From: Verticillium longisporum
Lineage: Eukaryota; Ascomycota; Sordariomycetes; Glomerellales; Plectosphaerellaceae
Direction: 5' to 3'
Length of the DNA stretch: 64,000 nt
Assembly: GCA_019188255.1 (NCBI GenBank)
Contig: JAETXT010000008.1
Location: 3,782,001-3,846,000 of the forward strand
This document shows positions 42,309-53,691 of the stretch, in pieces; positions within the stretch are counted from its first letter, which is position 1; the number at the start of each line of letters is the position of its first letter. A program made the translations under genes and the position numbers. The notes below the pieces were generated by a model that saw only the letters and a list, made by a program, of their open reading frames with translations, did not search any database and was not told the DNA's origin.

Positions 42309-44265
42309 ATGCATCTCGAGATCAGCGTCATTGCTGGACTGGTCCTGGCCGTTGGCTCTACCCGGTCAGCACTCGACGTAGGCCTCTCGCCGCTGCGCAT
42401 CTTTCTTCTTGCTTTCATTGCTCAGTACAGTCTTTTCAAAGCGTACCGCGTCTTCGTGTATCCCCGCTATGTCTCCGGGCTACGACACTTGCCCGGTCCC
42501 ACGGTCAGTCTAAGTCCTGTTCCTTCCCTCTGTGGCTGGACACCTTGACCGAGGAATTTCACTGACAGCGTTACATAGGACGGCCATTTCTTCATCGGCC
42601 AAATGGCCAAGCAGCTCCTCACCCCGGGGCCCGTGGACATCTTCCTCGACTGGATGCGCAAGTGGCCGGACGAGCCCCTGATCCGCTACCTGTCAATCGG
42701 CAACTCGGAGACGATCATGGTCAACAGCCCAGCGGTGCTCAAGGAGATGCAGCAGACAAAGTCCTACTCCTTCTGCAAGCCGAAGATTGCCGCCCGCATG
42801 TTCAGCCCCATCACGGGCCACGGTATCCTCTTTGCCGAGGGCGACATTCACAAGCGTCAGAGGAACCAGCTGAGCCGTGCGTCTTGCCCCAAGAAAAGCT
42901 CTTCTCCAAATTAACACGGCCAAGGCCCCTTCTCTCTCAGCAACGTCAAAAAGCTCCTGCCCGTCCTCCAGGGAAAAGCCAGAGAGCTCTGCGCGGCCCT
43001 CGGCAGAGACATGGGTCCCGACGCCGCGAAGGCCGTGACGGTGGAGCCCTTTTTCCAAAAGGCGGCGCTCGATGTGCTCGCCATCGCAAGCATAGGCTAC
43101 GACCTCGGCAGCCTCTCGACGGCGTCGGCCTGCTTCCACGCCGTCTACGACCGCATCATCCACCAGCCGCGCCTCGGCCACGTCCTCACCTTTCTCGACG
43201 GCCACGTGCCCCTGCGCGCGTGGTTGCCGCTGCCGCTGAACCGGCGCTGGCTCCGCGACAATGCGCTCATCCGGCAGATGCTCCTCGGCAAGCTGCAGCT
43301 GCAGAAGCGGCGCGTGCTGCGGCGGCGCGAGGGGCCTGACGAGGGGCCTGACAAGGGGCCTGACAAGGGGGATCATGTCCCCAGCGGGCAGGGCCGCGAC
43401 CTGCTGAGTTTTATTCTCGAAGAGTGTCGCGGATCGCCGGGGCAGGAGAACTGGGACGACCAGGAGCTGCTCGATTTCGTGGGTGCCCCTGATACTATTC
43501 CACTGACTGATATGCACACTGTCGTGCTGATGTGTACAATGTACAAAAAAACAGGTCCTCAACTTTATCGCCGGCGGACACGAGACCATAGGGACGGCGC
43601 TCACGTGGGCGTCCCACGTCCTCTCTACGAGGTCGGACGTGCAGGCGCAGCTTCACGCCGAGGTCGAGGCTCTCTACCGGGGCAAGCCGGAAGCAGCATG
43701 GAACCCGCAGTACGCAGAGATAGAGAGCCTCCGCCATCTGAACAACTTTGTGCGCGAGCTGCTGCGCGTCTACAGCCCGGGTATGTGGACGTCGCGCTTC
43801 GTACGAGTTCAATCCAGCTGACGCCGATGTAGCCCTCTTCCTGCCGCGAGAAGCGTCCGAGGACGTCACGCTGGCCAACACGCTCATCCCCAAAGGCACC
43901 TTGGTCGTCATCGTGCCAGCGGTCACCCATTTCAACACGCAAATCTGGGGCCCCGACGCCGAGGCTTTCCGTCCCGGACGATGGGACGAGCGTGGCGAAA
44001 AGGGGGAGCCGGGCCTGGGCAGTGACCCCTATGCATTCGTGCCGTTCCTGCACGGGCCCGGGGGTGCATTGGCAAGGCGTTCGCCATGATCACCCTGAAG
44101 GTCATGATAATTGAAATGGTGCGGGAGTTTGGCTTCACCACGCCGCCGGGGCAGAATGGCGTCGTAGAGTATGCGAACCCAAACTTCACCCTGAGACCCA
44201 AGGATAATCTGCGCGTGGTCGTCGAAAAGAGGCACATGAGCGACGTTGTGGGGGGTACGAGGTGA
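42309..44265 (+). CDS. cytochrome P450, frameshifted in the heme-binding loop
   Basis: Exons 42309-42503, 42579-42876, 42925-43478, 43555-43780 and 43833-44265 give about 568 residues if one base is allowed for. An N-terminal membrane anchor (LRIFLLAFIAQYSLF) is followed by HLPGPT, I-helix LNFIAGGHETIGTALTWA, K-helix ELLR (the ExxR motif), FRPGRW, and the heme loop FLHGPGG, then CIGKAFAM in the next frame. The break is at a run of five G's (44060-44064): one base is missing just before the heme-ligand Cys, after which the frame ends early. This may be a sequencing error or a true loss. A 12-bp tandem repeat (43329-43364) encodes GPDEGPDKGPDK. It is probably an ER monooxygenase; it lies tail-to-tail with a GMC oxidoreductase 210 bases away. 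Confidence 0.85.
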
Positions 44266-44475
44266 GAAAGCGGCCACGCTGCAGGCGATGCCGGAGTGCT
44301 GCCGCAGCGATTCACATTACAATCGTGGCATGCGGGGCGTGTGGTGTTGGGGCCTCACAAAGTATTGGTATACCCTTTCTATAAACGTAAATGTCAGAGT
44401 ATAATATACACGGAAATGACAGAGTATAATATACACGTAAAAGTCAAAGTATAATCCGGCTCCCAAATGTCATGC

Positions 44476-46015
44476 TCATAACGGCCCTGCTTCCTCGAGT
44501 TTATGTTTTTGGATTAACTTTTCGACGAGGATCGACCCAAGGACGTTTGGCGTAACTTGGGAGCAGATCACAGGTAGGAGAGGTGCCACACTGAGGTCAG
44601 CCACTCTCAACCCCTCGACTCCCAAAACACAAAAGTCGCCGTCGACGCAGGCTTCTTCGTCCCGACGTGTCCCCATGGGCGTGGCGTCAGAGTAATGGCG
44701 CGCCGTCGCGGCAGACTCTCTGATGAAAGCGAGCACATCGGCTTCCTCGTCGCTGGCAGGTGCGCTGTGGGGACCGAGGATGTCGTTCGAGAGGGACGCC
44801 AGAACGGCAAAGAACCGGGTCACCATGCGCACAGCATCAACGGCATTCTGACGGTCGATGGCCTGTGAGAGATAATTTGGGTCCACGAGCGGAGGTTCTG
44901 CGGCGTCTTTCGACGCCAGCTGAAGAGAGCCCGTAGAGCAGACGACTTGTGGATAGGCATTGATTTGGAGCAGTCGCCGACTTGTGCTGGGTGAGCCACC
45001 GGTTGGCAAGACACAAAATTCCCAATGTGAGGTTGCTGGGTGCCTGATAAAGTCTTGCGAGCTCGGGGGAAGAGTTGGTATATCTTTCGAATCCAAAACA
45101 GCGTCCGACTGGCCTGACAAAATGGGAAGAAGGCTGGGGTGGTCTTTCCCCAGGTTCGTCTCGAGGTTGAGAAACTGCCGAATGTGTGCTCGCATCGTCT
45201 CGGGGTCAAAAAGCCAATCTGCAGAGTCGGTGAAGGTCGGGCCAACTTCCCACAGCACAGGGATCATGAGACTGTCTTTGAGAGCCTTGCCGATAGGGAG
45301 GTCGCAAACGAGTGGAATGTCAAACGACGCGAGGTGGTCTCTCGGCCCAATGCCGGAGAGAAGCAGGAGCTGAGGTGTACGCAGCGCACCTGCACATAAT
45401 ACAATCTCCTTCAAGGCATGGACTGCGTGTGGGGTCAGCTGGAGTGTCGAAGAGCTTCTGGCGTGTGGAGAGACGGTACCTATTCCCTTGTTGGTTGAGA
45501 TACCAGTGGCCTTCTTCCCATCGAAGATGACCTTGTCTGGTTGTGACAGGCAGTCGACAGTCAAATTGGGGAGCTTCGTATGAGCAGCGAAGACTTGTTG
45601 CGGCTCAGATCGAGCAGCTTTGCCGCTGGAACGGTACGAGCCATCGCCAACGCTGTCAGCCCACGCATCGAGGTAGGCTTCCGACGTCGAGGCGCCACCA
45701 AGCGCATGTCCAGCGGCCAAAGACAACGTCCGGCCGCGGAGGTGCGCCTGGGGTGTCGACATCAACGGCTGGGACCAGGAGCATGGATCGACGGCGGGCT
45801 CAGTGGCATCCGGGCGTTGGCCATGACAGGCTTGAAGATGGAGGACGCTGGGCCGGCTCGACGACGACGACAGACGTTGGGCAATGGTCGCGGCGGATGG
45901 GCCACCTGTAGGTTGTCCGTGTCAGCTGAGTTCAGCCGCAGGGCATGACGACGAGAAAGAGGATCGCAACGTTCTCGCACGTACCACCGACGACGATAAA
46001 GTCGAATCCTTTCAT
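44476..46015 (-). CDS. GMC-family FAD oxidoreductase, internally shortened
   Basis: Two exons (46015-45985 and 45905-44476) give 486 residues. Exon 1 ends within the FAD-binding turn, completed as FDFIVVGGGPSAATIAQRLS. Other GMC landmarks are TPQAHLRGR and GHALGGAS, then VLCAGALRTPQLLLLSGIGP, and the C-terminal CVDGDFCVLGVEGLRVADLSVAPLLP. The segment HYSDATPMGT replaces the usual WHPxGT but keeps the His. Between GGAS and the PNLTV strand about 100 residues usual for the family are absent, and the E/AGP part of the FAD site is poorly matched. It may be a reduced or degenerate enzyme, though the frame is fully open. Adjacent P450 and C6 regulators suggest a small pathway. Confidence 0.78.
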
Positions 46016-47041
46016 CGCTGCTTCGATGGCGAGGGGCGGTGGGTGGTGAGGTAGACGGAACGAGGAGGCCAGGCCTTCACATGTACCCTGATGACGTCCG
46101 GCCTCGCTCGCCAAGTGGTGGGACTCTATTTCCATTTATATCATCCCTATTTTGCTGCTTGCCATCGCATTCAGGCTCGCGGTTCGGCATGGGCCGCAGC
46201 TGAGCGTCGAGGCCATTGGCTGAAGGAGAGAGGCAGGCTTGCCGCCATGTCAGCCGTACAGACCAAGGTACGAAGAAGACTTGGCCATGCCACCGAGCCC
46301 AAGTCATCGAGTGGGGCTCGTTGTAGGCCCGCCAAAAAAGGTGTATCTACCACATTGGGTTGCCTTGGTGTCATCTTGCGGCGCATGTGCATGCGAGGCG
46401 CGGCTAAAAAGGAAGGGGGCCTGTATCCGGGAGAATGGGATCGTGGGGGTGCTGGAGATATCGGGTCGAGGAGACGATGAGCGTCCGAAGGAGAGCGCCG
46501 AAGGATCGCGTCCGGAGCTCAGGAGTAAGAAGGCAATGCAAGGCAGGTGTGTGCTGACATAAGACACGTGGAACGCACCTGCCAAGTCCAGTCACTCGCC
46601 CGCAACCGAATCTGACTGGTCTCGTGCTTTTGTGCCAGTATGATTGGTCCATCTTTACGAGCACCATTTTGACCAATCAATGAGCTTCCATCTCCTGCCC
46701 GCTTCACACCGCTTCGACCAATCGATAGACGCTCCAGCTGCCGCTTCTCACCAACTACACGATCCTGCATCGCAGCCTCACCACGGAGACACCGATCCAA
46801 GTCGGCATGGCGCGCCCAGTTCTCGTCGCCACCATATGGGTGTCGCGGCTCGTATATAACCTGCAACCAGTGAGGACCTCCCAAGACTTTTGACGTCCCC
46901 GGGTCCCGCGTGGAACGACGACGCCAAGGCCGCCGCCACAACGTTCCCATTCATCTCATCACCCCTCGCCGACGGGTCACACGATCACGGGACCGACCCT
47001 TTGCGGCGAGAGCCTCGGCTACAGAGAACGCAGCGTCCGTG
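46016..47041. promoter_or_regulatory. divergent intergenic region between GMC oxidoreductase and C6 regulator
   Basis: About 1 kb. The open stretch from 46910 to 47041 continues the regulator's frame but looks like leader. CCAAT boxes occur near 46671 and 46719 (forward) and in reverse at 46642-46646. No repeat or RNA gene. Confidence 0.4.
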
Positions 47042-48934
47042 ATGCCTGAGAATAACAAACTCTCGGCGCTCGTGAGGCCACCTGCGCCCCTGCCGAGACC
47101 ACGACCACCGAGGCCCCTCTTCAAGGAGATCGACCCGCGCGCCCCTCCGTTGCCCGCGCCTCCCCTCAAAAAGAAACGCGCGAGCAGGCCCAAGGTTCGC
47201 ACGGGATGTCTGACCTGCAAGATCCGCCGCGTCAAATGTGACGAGCGGAAACCCACGTGTGCCCGCTGTCACAAGGCCGACGTCGAATGTGACGGGTACT
47301 TCACCAAAAATGAAACGGTAGCCTCGACCACCGCCGACCCCTGCCATTCGTCCAGCGAGGAGGCCAGCCAGCCGAAGGGCGCACGCCAACGCCACTACCA
47401 CCGCCCAATCCGCCCTCGAGCGGGCATGCCGCCCTCCTTTCTGGGCGTGCCGCTGCTCGAGGGACTCGACGTTGTCTACTACGACCTGTTTCGGCACCGT
47501 TTGGTCCCGCACCTGGCGGGCTACCGGTACAAGGACCTGTGGTCGCGCATCGTCCTCGAAGCCGGCATGCGGGACGACTGCATACGCCACTGCATCCTGG
47601 CCGTCGGCGCCCTGACCATGGCCGTCGCAGAAGTGCCCGCCTCGGCCAACGACGAGCCCCTGCGTGGGGGCCGACCCTCGGTGCTGGCCCCCTGGACGCA
47701 CAAGCAGATCGTCAACGAGCACCACAAGCACGCCCTGCGCCACCACCTCAAGGCCGTCGCCGGCTTTCGCAAGAGCTTCCAGGATCCAACGACCCTCTCG
47801 CCGCGGTGCGTCCACCTCATGACCCTCATCCTCATCGTCTACGAGTTTATGCAGGGCAACAATGAAGGCGCCAAGACGCTTCTCAACTGCGGCCTCGCCC
47901 TCCTCCGAAGCTCCATCACGCTGTACGAGGGCAGCCTGGAGCAGAGCGCGCCGGGCCACAAGGAGAAGGAGGAAGACCTCGACGACATTGAGCACAACCT
48001 CCCCTGCCTCGCCGTCATGCTCGACTACTCCAACCAGCTCGCCCGCCGGGACGGCCAGCTCTACCAGCTCAAGTGCGTGCCCGACGACGCGCGCCTGCCC
48101 CAGCCGGGCCACGACTCCATGGCCAAGCTCATGGCCTACTGGGGCCGCTTCTTCACCTTTAGCATCGTCTTCATCAGCAAGGCGACCTACGTGCCCCGTC
48201 TGGACCCGCGCAGCACCGGCACCGGCCCCGGCGCGCGTTACAGGGCCGCCATCCGCGCCAAGCAAAAGGTCTTCCTCGCCCAGCTGCACCGCTGGACCCC
48301 CGTACTACGCGAGTACGCACGGCGCCTTCCGGCCCTCGACGTCGCGGCCCGCAAGGAGCTGCGCGTCGTGCGCCTCTACTGGCTGGTCCTGTACGTGCAC
48401 TTTTGCTGCTGCCATGACCCGACCGACCTAGCCTTTGACGCCTTCACGGCCGAGTTTGAAGAGATCGTCACGGAGACACTCGAGCTCTTTTCCGATGACG
48501 ACAAAGATGGCGCAGGTGGGAATCCGAGCCTGACGCTCGGCGAGGGCGTCGCGTCGCCCCTCTTCTTCGCGCTGCGCAGCTGTCGGGACCGGGCTGTACG
48601 GACGCGCGCCGCGCATGCTGTGGGGCGGATCCCGTGGCGCGACAGCGGGTTCGATCCGCAAGCCATGATTGTCGGCAAGCTCGGGGCTGTGGTCATGGAG
48701 GAGGCAGCACGGGATGCCAATGGGTTCATCCCGGCTGAGGCGCGGTGGTTCTGGATGGGAGGCGAGTGGCACGTTGGCAAGCGTGCTGTCGTGGCGACGT
48801 ACGTCAGGCATGCGCCGGATGAGCTGGGAAGACAGGTCACGAAGCAGCTGACGCTTGGAGTTGATGACTGGGGAAACATCTGCCGTTTGGCAGGTTGCGT
48901 GAGCGGGCGTGACTCTTGCTACTCGTGTTCCTAG
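47042..48934 (+). CDS. Zn(II)2Cys6 transcription factor
   Basis: 630 residues in one exon from the ATG at 47042; the same frame is open from an ATG at 46910, but the added 44 residues are Arg-rich and leader-like. A Pro-rich segment precedes the zinc cluster with Cys56, 59, 66, 73, 76 and 83 (TGCLTCKIRRVKC ... CARCHKADVEC). The rest fits a fungal_trans_2-type regulatory region (FRHRLVPHLAGY, then CIRHCILAVGALTMAV and MTLILIVYEFMQGN). Many regulators of this kind control metabolic genes nearby. It is divergent from the GMC gene and about 0.5 kb upstream of a second C6 factor. Confidence 0.88.
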   Translation: MPENNKLSALVRPPAPLPRPRPPRPLFKEIDPRAPPLPAPPLKKKRASRPKVRTGCLTCKIRRVKCDERKPTCARCHKADVECDGYFTKNETVASTTADPCHSSSEEASQPKGARQRHYHRPIRPRAGMPPSFLGVPLLEGLDVVYYDLFRHRLVPHLAGYRYKDLWSRIVLEAGMRDDCIRHCILAVGALTMAVAEVPASANDEPLRGGRPSVLAPWTHKQIVNEHHKHALRHHLKAVAGFRKSFQDPTTLSPRCVHLMTLILIVYEFMQGNNEGAKTLLNCGLALLRSSITLYEGSLEQSAPGHKEKEEDLDDIEHNLPCLAVMLDYSNQLARRDGQLYQLKCVPDDARLPQPGHDSMAKLMAYWGRFFTFSIVFISKATYVPRLDPRSTGTGPGARYRAAIRAKQKVFLAQLHRWTPVLREYARRLPALDVAARKELRVVRLYWLVLYVHFCCCHDPTDLAFDAFTAEFEEIVTETLELFSDDDKDGAGGNPSLTLGEGVASPLFFALRSCRDRAVRTRAAHAVGRIPWRDSGFDPQAMIVGKLGAVVMEEAARDANGFIPAEARWFWMGGEWHVGKRAVVATYVRHAPDELGRQVTKQLTLGVDDWGNICRLAGCVSGRDSCYSCS

Positions 48935-49419
48935 ATGACGCCTGAACGATACGAGGCCGTTCTCGGCCAAGGCGGACACGAAAGAATTTTTCAAACTTGA
49001 TTTACTTTAATCCTATCAGCAAGCCAACAAGCCTTTGTCGGCGGTTATCCTTACCATGGTGAACGATTGTCATGATGATTGATGAGGCACCCGTGTAGCC
49101 GTCGTAAGTTGGCTCCTGTTGGCCTCTACTCAACCGGGGACACCCCAGCAGGATCATCGCACCGAGGCCAATCACACAGCCGTCTCGCATGCGGCGCGAG
49201 TACGAGGCATTTAGCCACTACCAAGCCGCAGGCTGCCGGGGCCTGAGCCGCTGGGGTGCATATCAATGTCCGTCTGGACGCCATCCGTGAGGCACAGCCA
49301 GCTAGTAAGACAGGCACACCACCATCCATCTCCATCATCTTGTGTCGAAGGGTAGGAATGCTGCACGCAGGCCCTGATGCACCTGCGCTCTGCCCGGCTG
49401 CCTTTCCCGTTGACGGAGC
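48935..49419. promoter_or_regulatory. intergenic region between two C6 regulators
   Basis: 485 bases, no feature recognised. Confidence 0.4.
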
Positions 49420-50748
49420 ATGGATGAACGGCGTTCACGCCACTCAGCGCGACGATCGCACAAGAAGGTCCGTACGGGGTGCAAGAATTGCAAAGCCAGA
49501 AAGGTCAAGGTCAGTCTGTCCACAACGAAGCTCTGTCTCGCTCTTTTTGCGACGGCCCCGCATGTCGGATCAAAAGCCGAGTCATCTCAGCCACCACCCC
49601 TTATTTCTTGGACGTCGTCTTCTCACCAAGATTGATATATCAGTGCGACGAGAAGAAGCCTGAGTGTACGCAATGCCTCAAGTATGGCGTCCTTTGCGAC
49701 TCAGACACTGCCGTCTCGGCGCCGGCAGAGCCCGAGCCAGAGCCGCCAACGCCCGAGCCCGAGATGGAGCTCGACATGTTGGACCTTGAGCTCATGTTCC
49801 ATTGGAGCACCGAGACGTGCACGACGCTGACACGCAACCCGACGGTCAACAAGTTCTGGCAGATCAACGTGCCCAAAATCGGGTTCCGTTGCGACTACGT
49901 CATGCGCAGCATGCTGTCGCTGGCGGCGCTGCACATGGCGTACGTCTGTCCGTCGCGGGAGGCCGAGCTGCTCGAGAGGTCGGTGCGGCATCACGAAGTG
50001 GCCACGCGCAGCGCCGCCGCTGTCGTGACGAGTGTCGACCAGGTACTGCGGGCCGGCGATCACCAGCTGGCGGACGACCTCTTCCTGTTCTCCATCCTGA
50101 CCATGTTTTATGGTAAGTCCCTGCCTGCTGTTGCGCTGTGTGTTTTGGAGACCTCTCGCTTATGGTGCAGCCATGTCCAACTCACGCGATCCCGGCGATG
50201 TTCTCCTTGGGACCACCAGCCAAGGGCCAGACTGGATTCTCCTCTTCACAGGTACGCGTCATCTCGGCGGTGTCAGCAACTCGGGCCACCATCCCACGAG
50301 TCCTCTCTATCCGCTCATCCGCGTCGCCATTTTCCGGTGGACCCTGACGCAGAAGACGTACACGCACCCGTACCTCGACCCGCTGCGCGCGCGGCTCGCG
50401 GCCGCCACTCACATCCCCGCCAACGTCCGCGCCGTCTACGACAAGGCGGTGCACGCGCTGCACCAGTCTTTTGGGCTCTTTTACGTCGAGAAAGACGAGC
50501 CGCTCGAGGGGTCGATCGACCTGTTCATCTGGGTCGGCAACGTGATTGAGGATTTCCTGCCGATGCTCCGAGAGGAGACACCACCTCAGGAGGCGCTCGT
50601 CATTTTCAGTTATTTCTGCATGCTGCCAAAGAAGCTGCCGCGGCAGTGGTGGCTGAATCGGTGGGCGGACAGTATCAAGATTCGGACGTATGAGCTGCTG
50701 GATGCCGAGCACCGGACGTGGGTTGTCGAGCCGACGATGATAGATTGA
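49420..50748 (+). CDS. Zn(II)2Cys6 transcription factor (Upc2-like architecture)
   Basis: Exons 49420-49509, 49644-50112 and 50171-50748 give 378 residues. The zinc cluster is split by the first intron exactly before the third Cys: Cys21, 24, 31, 38, 41 and 48 (TGCKNCKARKVKCDE ... CTQCLKYGVLC). This split position is common in Upc2-like fungal regulators. A Pro/Glu linker and a regulatory region follow (DYVMRSMLSLAALHMAYVCPS, then LADDLFLFSILTMFYG). A GTACGC at 50252 could be a further donor, but the frame stays open, so I kept it as exon. The stop codon adjoins a 9-bp tandem array. Confidence 0.85.
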
Positions 50749-50838
50749 GGTGGATGAGGTGGATGAGGTGGATGAGGTGGATGAGGTGGATGAGGTGGAT
50801 GAGGTGGATGAGGTGGATGAGGTGGATGAGGTGGATGA
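50749..50838. repeat. ten 9-bp tandem repeats (GGTGGATGA)
   Basis: Ten perfect units start immediately after the stop codon of the second C6 regulator. Because the unit is three codons long, each copy repeats an in-frame TGA. Confidence 0.97.
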
Positions 50839-51152
50839 TACCAGTGTATTTGTAGGATGGAGTGTTGCAGTCATGAGCGACTTGGGAGGAAGAAAGAGTT
50901 GGTGACTGGTGTTCCTGAAGAATCCCAAGGTGAGGTACCTTAGTGGCGCGTGTTTGTGCATGTGTCACAGGTCCCGCTGCCCACTCGCTCCTGCCTTCCT
51001 GCCGTGCTGCCTTTGGCCTCCTTCCCTTTCCTCTATCTTCTCCTTCCTCCTTCCTTCCTCCCACCCCTTCCTTCCTCGTCTCCTCCCTTCGGCTTTATCG
51101 CTACCTGCCAGCTCCTCCCGCTCTTGTAGGCTAACGTCCTAACTGTCGCCAG
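50839..51152. other. intergenic region, CT-rich
   Basis: About 315 bases, with a CTTCCT/CCTTCC-rich stretch from 50990 to 51120. No gene. Confidence 0.5.
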
Positions 51153-51224
51153 TCCCATATGGTGTAGTGGCCAACATTACGGACTCTCAATCCGTAGCCC
51201 CGAGTTCGATCCTCGGTGTGGGAA
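51153..51224 (+). tRNA. tRNA-Glu (anticodon CTC)
   Basis: The acceptor stem TCCCATA pairs with TGTGGGA (one wobble). The anticodon stem ACGGA/TCCGT is perfect and carries CTC at 51186-51188. T-arm CCGAG-TTCGATC-CTCGG. Discriminator A, no intron. A T4 run at 51227-51230 is the probable Pol III terminator. Confidence 0.95.
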
Positions 51225-52311
51225 GCTTTTGCTGCATGAACGGGCCATGGTATTTTGTGGTCGGGGAGTCAGTCGGTGCCTTTCGGTGGCCTTGCTGAGG
51301 CTTCATGAATTATATACTTGTGCGTCTGTTAGGCGCAGTGATCTTGGTCTTGAATCGGTGTTAAGCGGTAAAAGGGTTTAGAATGACCAATACAGACCAT
51401 CGTCAGGCTGTCAATCGTCATGCTATTGGACTCTGGTGATGCATCACCCCTGTCATCGTGGTCTGTCCATGTCCCGAGGTTCACAGAGAAGCCAGTCATG
51501 CCCAACCAGTCCGCCCATGTCACTTCAGCTTTACTTATAGCGCAGCAGCAGCTTTGTCCCTCGCACGTAAAAAGACGCGAGCAATCATAGCCTTGAGCTT
51601 GACCATACAACCCGACCAACACACCGGAAGCAACACGCGCCTGGACGCCTCGACAGCCCGGAGCAGTGCCGCTTTGACATGTTGCACGCACTGGCCTTGC
51701 GTATAAGTTGATCACTGCACGGCTCCTACATCCCCTCGTGTACTCCACAGGGCACAAGCGAGCTTCCAGTCTAAAAGGGAAAAAGTCATATATGCATTGC
51801 GTGACTCCTATGCTACGTACAGACAAGAGAGAGACAGAGAGAGTGTGATACAACTACAATCTCCCGCGTCCCCCCCACGCTCCCACGCCACACGCGCGCG
51901 CCAATCTATCCAGGTAAGGTGTTGGGGGGGAAACACGAGGGTGTTGCATCGATCCCTCTTCCCTGGCGCACCACGCACACACATACACACAGAGAGACAC
52001 AAAGACGTAGCGCATGTCGCGTGTCTCTCTTTTTCGTCGTCCTGCAAGCGATCTCGTCCGTCCTCGGTCGAGAGAGCGAGTCTCCCCATGTCTGTCGCGC
52101 GTTGCTTCGAAATTTCTATCACAACTGAGGAAGAGAGAAAGAGAGATAATCCTTTTTCATTGGCGGAGGGAGTATGACGGAGGGGGTATGAAGCAGGTGG
52201 ATGGTTTAAAAATAGGGGTCGGGTAGGGCGAGAGGTATCATGGGTGCAGGATTCGTTTCAGGGAGGGAGAAGGGGGGGGGACCGAAAGGGCGGGTTGGAA
52301 CAACGTCCCGT
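51225..52311. other. intergenic region with microsatellites
   Basis: About 1.1 kb. It holds GA-rich repeats near 51827-51846, a CA/GA repeat near 51966-51998 and purine-rich DNA near 52255-52285. No convincing gene. Confidence 0.45.
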
Positions 52312-53691
52312 TTAGAGGGTCTCCATCTTGTCGAGGATGGCGCGGGTGAACTCGTGGGTGGTGGACTCGCCGCCCATGTCGCGGGTGCGGACCTTGCTGT
52401 TGGAAATGTCAGTACAACCGTTTCTTCCTGCCCACTTGCACAGAGGACAGCTTACCCATCGGCAATGACGGCGTAGACGGCCTGGGAGATGCGGTTGGCG
52501 TGGTCGTCGAGGCCGAGGTGGCGCAGCAGCATGGAGCCGGACAGGATGAGGGCGGTGGGGTTGGCCTGGTCCTTGCCCTTGATGTCGAGACCGACGTGAC
52601 GGCAGCCGGGCTCGAAGACGGCGAAGTCGAGGACCATGGTGCAGCCGGTGACGATGCCGGGGCCGCCCACGATGGCGGCGCCAAAGTTGGACAGGAGGCC
52701 GCCGTAGAGGTAGGGCATGACGATGACCTCAAACTGCTGGGGACGGCCGACGGCCTGCATGGAGGCGTTGTCGACAATCATGTCGTTGACCTCGAGGCTG
52801 GGGTACTCCTTGGCGACCTGGTGGAAGGTGGAGCGGAAGAGGCCGTCGGCGAGCTTCATGATGTTGGCCTTGTGGATGCAGGTGACCTTCTTGCGCGAGT
52901 TGGCGAGGGCAAAGTTAAAGGCAAACTTGGCGATGCGCTCCGACTTGGCGCGCGTGATGATCTTGAGCGACTCGACGACGCCGGGGACGGACTGGTGCTC
53001 GAGGCCCGAGTACTCGCCCTCGGTGTTCTCACGGATGATGCAGAGATCGACGTTGTTGTGGCGGGTCTGGTAGCCGGGGATGTTCTTGATGAGGCAGATG
53101 GAGGCGTAAATGTCGAGCTCCTGGCGCATGGCGACGTTGAAGGACTGGTGGCCGGAGCGCGAGATGGGGGTGTGCAGGATACCCTTGAGGCCGAGCTTGT
53201 TGCGGCGGAGGGAGGAGACGGACTCGCGGAAGAGGTCCTCGGTGCGGCCCGACGAGGCGTCGACACCGGTCACGTCGACCTGCTCCCACTCGACGGGGAC
53301 GTTGTCGGCCTTGAAGATGGTCTTGACGCTCTCGGCGACCTCGGCACCGATACCATCACCGGGGATGAGGGTGACGGTGTACTTGCCGCCAAACTTGGTG
53401 GGCTTGAAGATGTCGGACTGGATGGTCGCGTAGGCAGCGCGGGCGCCGCCGGGGATGATGGGGCCGGCGGTGGCGGAGCGCAGGAGCTGGAGGGCAGGTC
53501 AGTATGAGGGCTTGCTGATAGCATGGCAGCAGTGCCGTGTCCTGCGATCGAAGCCTTGCTGGCAGGATCTTCGGTCCCCCCCGCCTCGGCCTACGAGCGA
53601 GCGAGGGACCGACGAGCACACGAGCCAATTGAGCGGCGAGGAAGGGAGCAGCACGTACCTGCGCGGTGGTGGCGGATCCTCGAGACAGCAT
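52312..53691 (-). CDS. idh1: NAD-dependent isocitrate dehydrogenase subunit 1, mitochondrial
   Basis: Exons read leftwards: 53691-53659 (11 residues), 53486-52456 and 52396-52312, giving 382 residues, the usual size. The N-terminal MLSRGSATTAQ and following Arg/Ala-rich segment form the mitochondrial presequence. Family features are TVTLIPGDGIGAEVAESVK, the substrate-site region (LKGILHTPISRSGHQSFN), DLCIIRENTEGEYSGLEH, and MPYLYGGLLSNFGAAIVGG. In this Tyr-Leu-Tyr-Gly form the active-site Asp of the catalytic subunit is replaced, as in the regulatory subunit Idh1. With Idh2 it oxidises isocitrate to 2-oxoglutarate in the TCA cycle, with AMP control. The large opposite-strand frame is a shadow. 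Confidence 0.95.

Noticed and set aside
46985..48289. 434-codon minus-strand frame over the C6 regulator
   Set aside because: Antisense of a GC-rich coding exon; the plus strand has the zinc cluster.
52500..53507. 335-codon frame on the plus strand opposite idh1
   Set aside because: GC-rich shadow of the idh1 coding strand; composed of repeated Gly/Asp/Val/Leu with no family features, while the minus strand encodes a complete Idh1.
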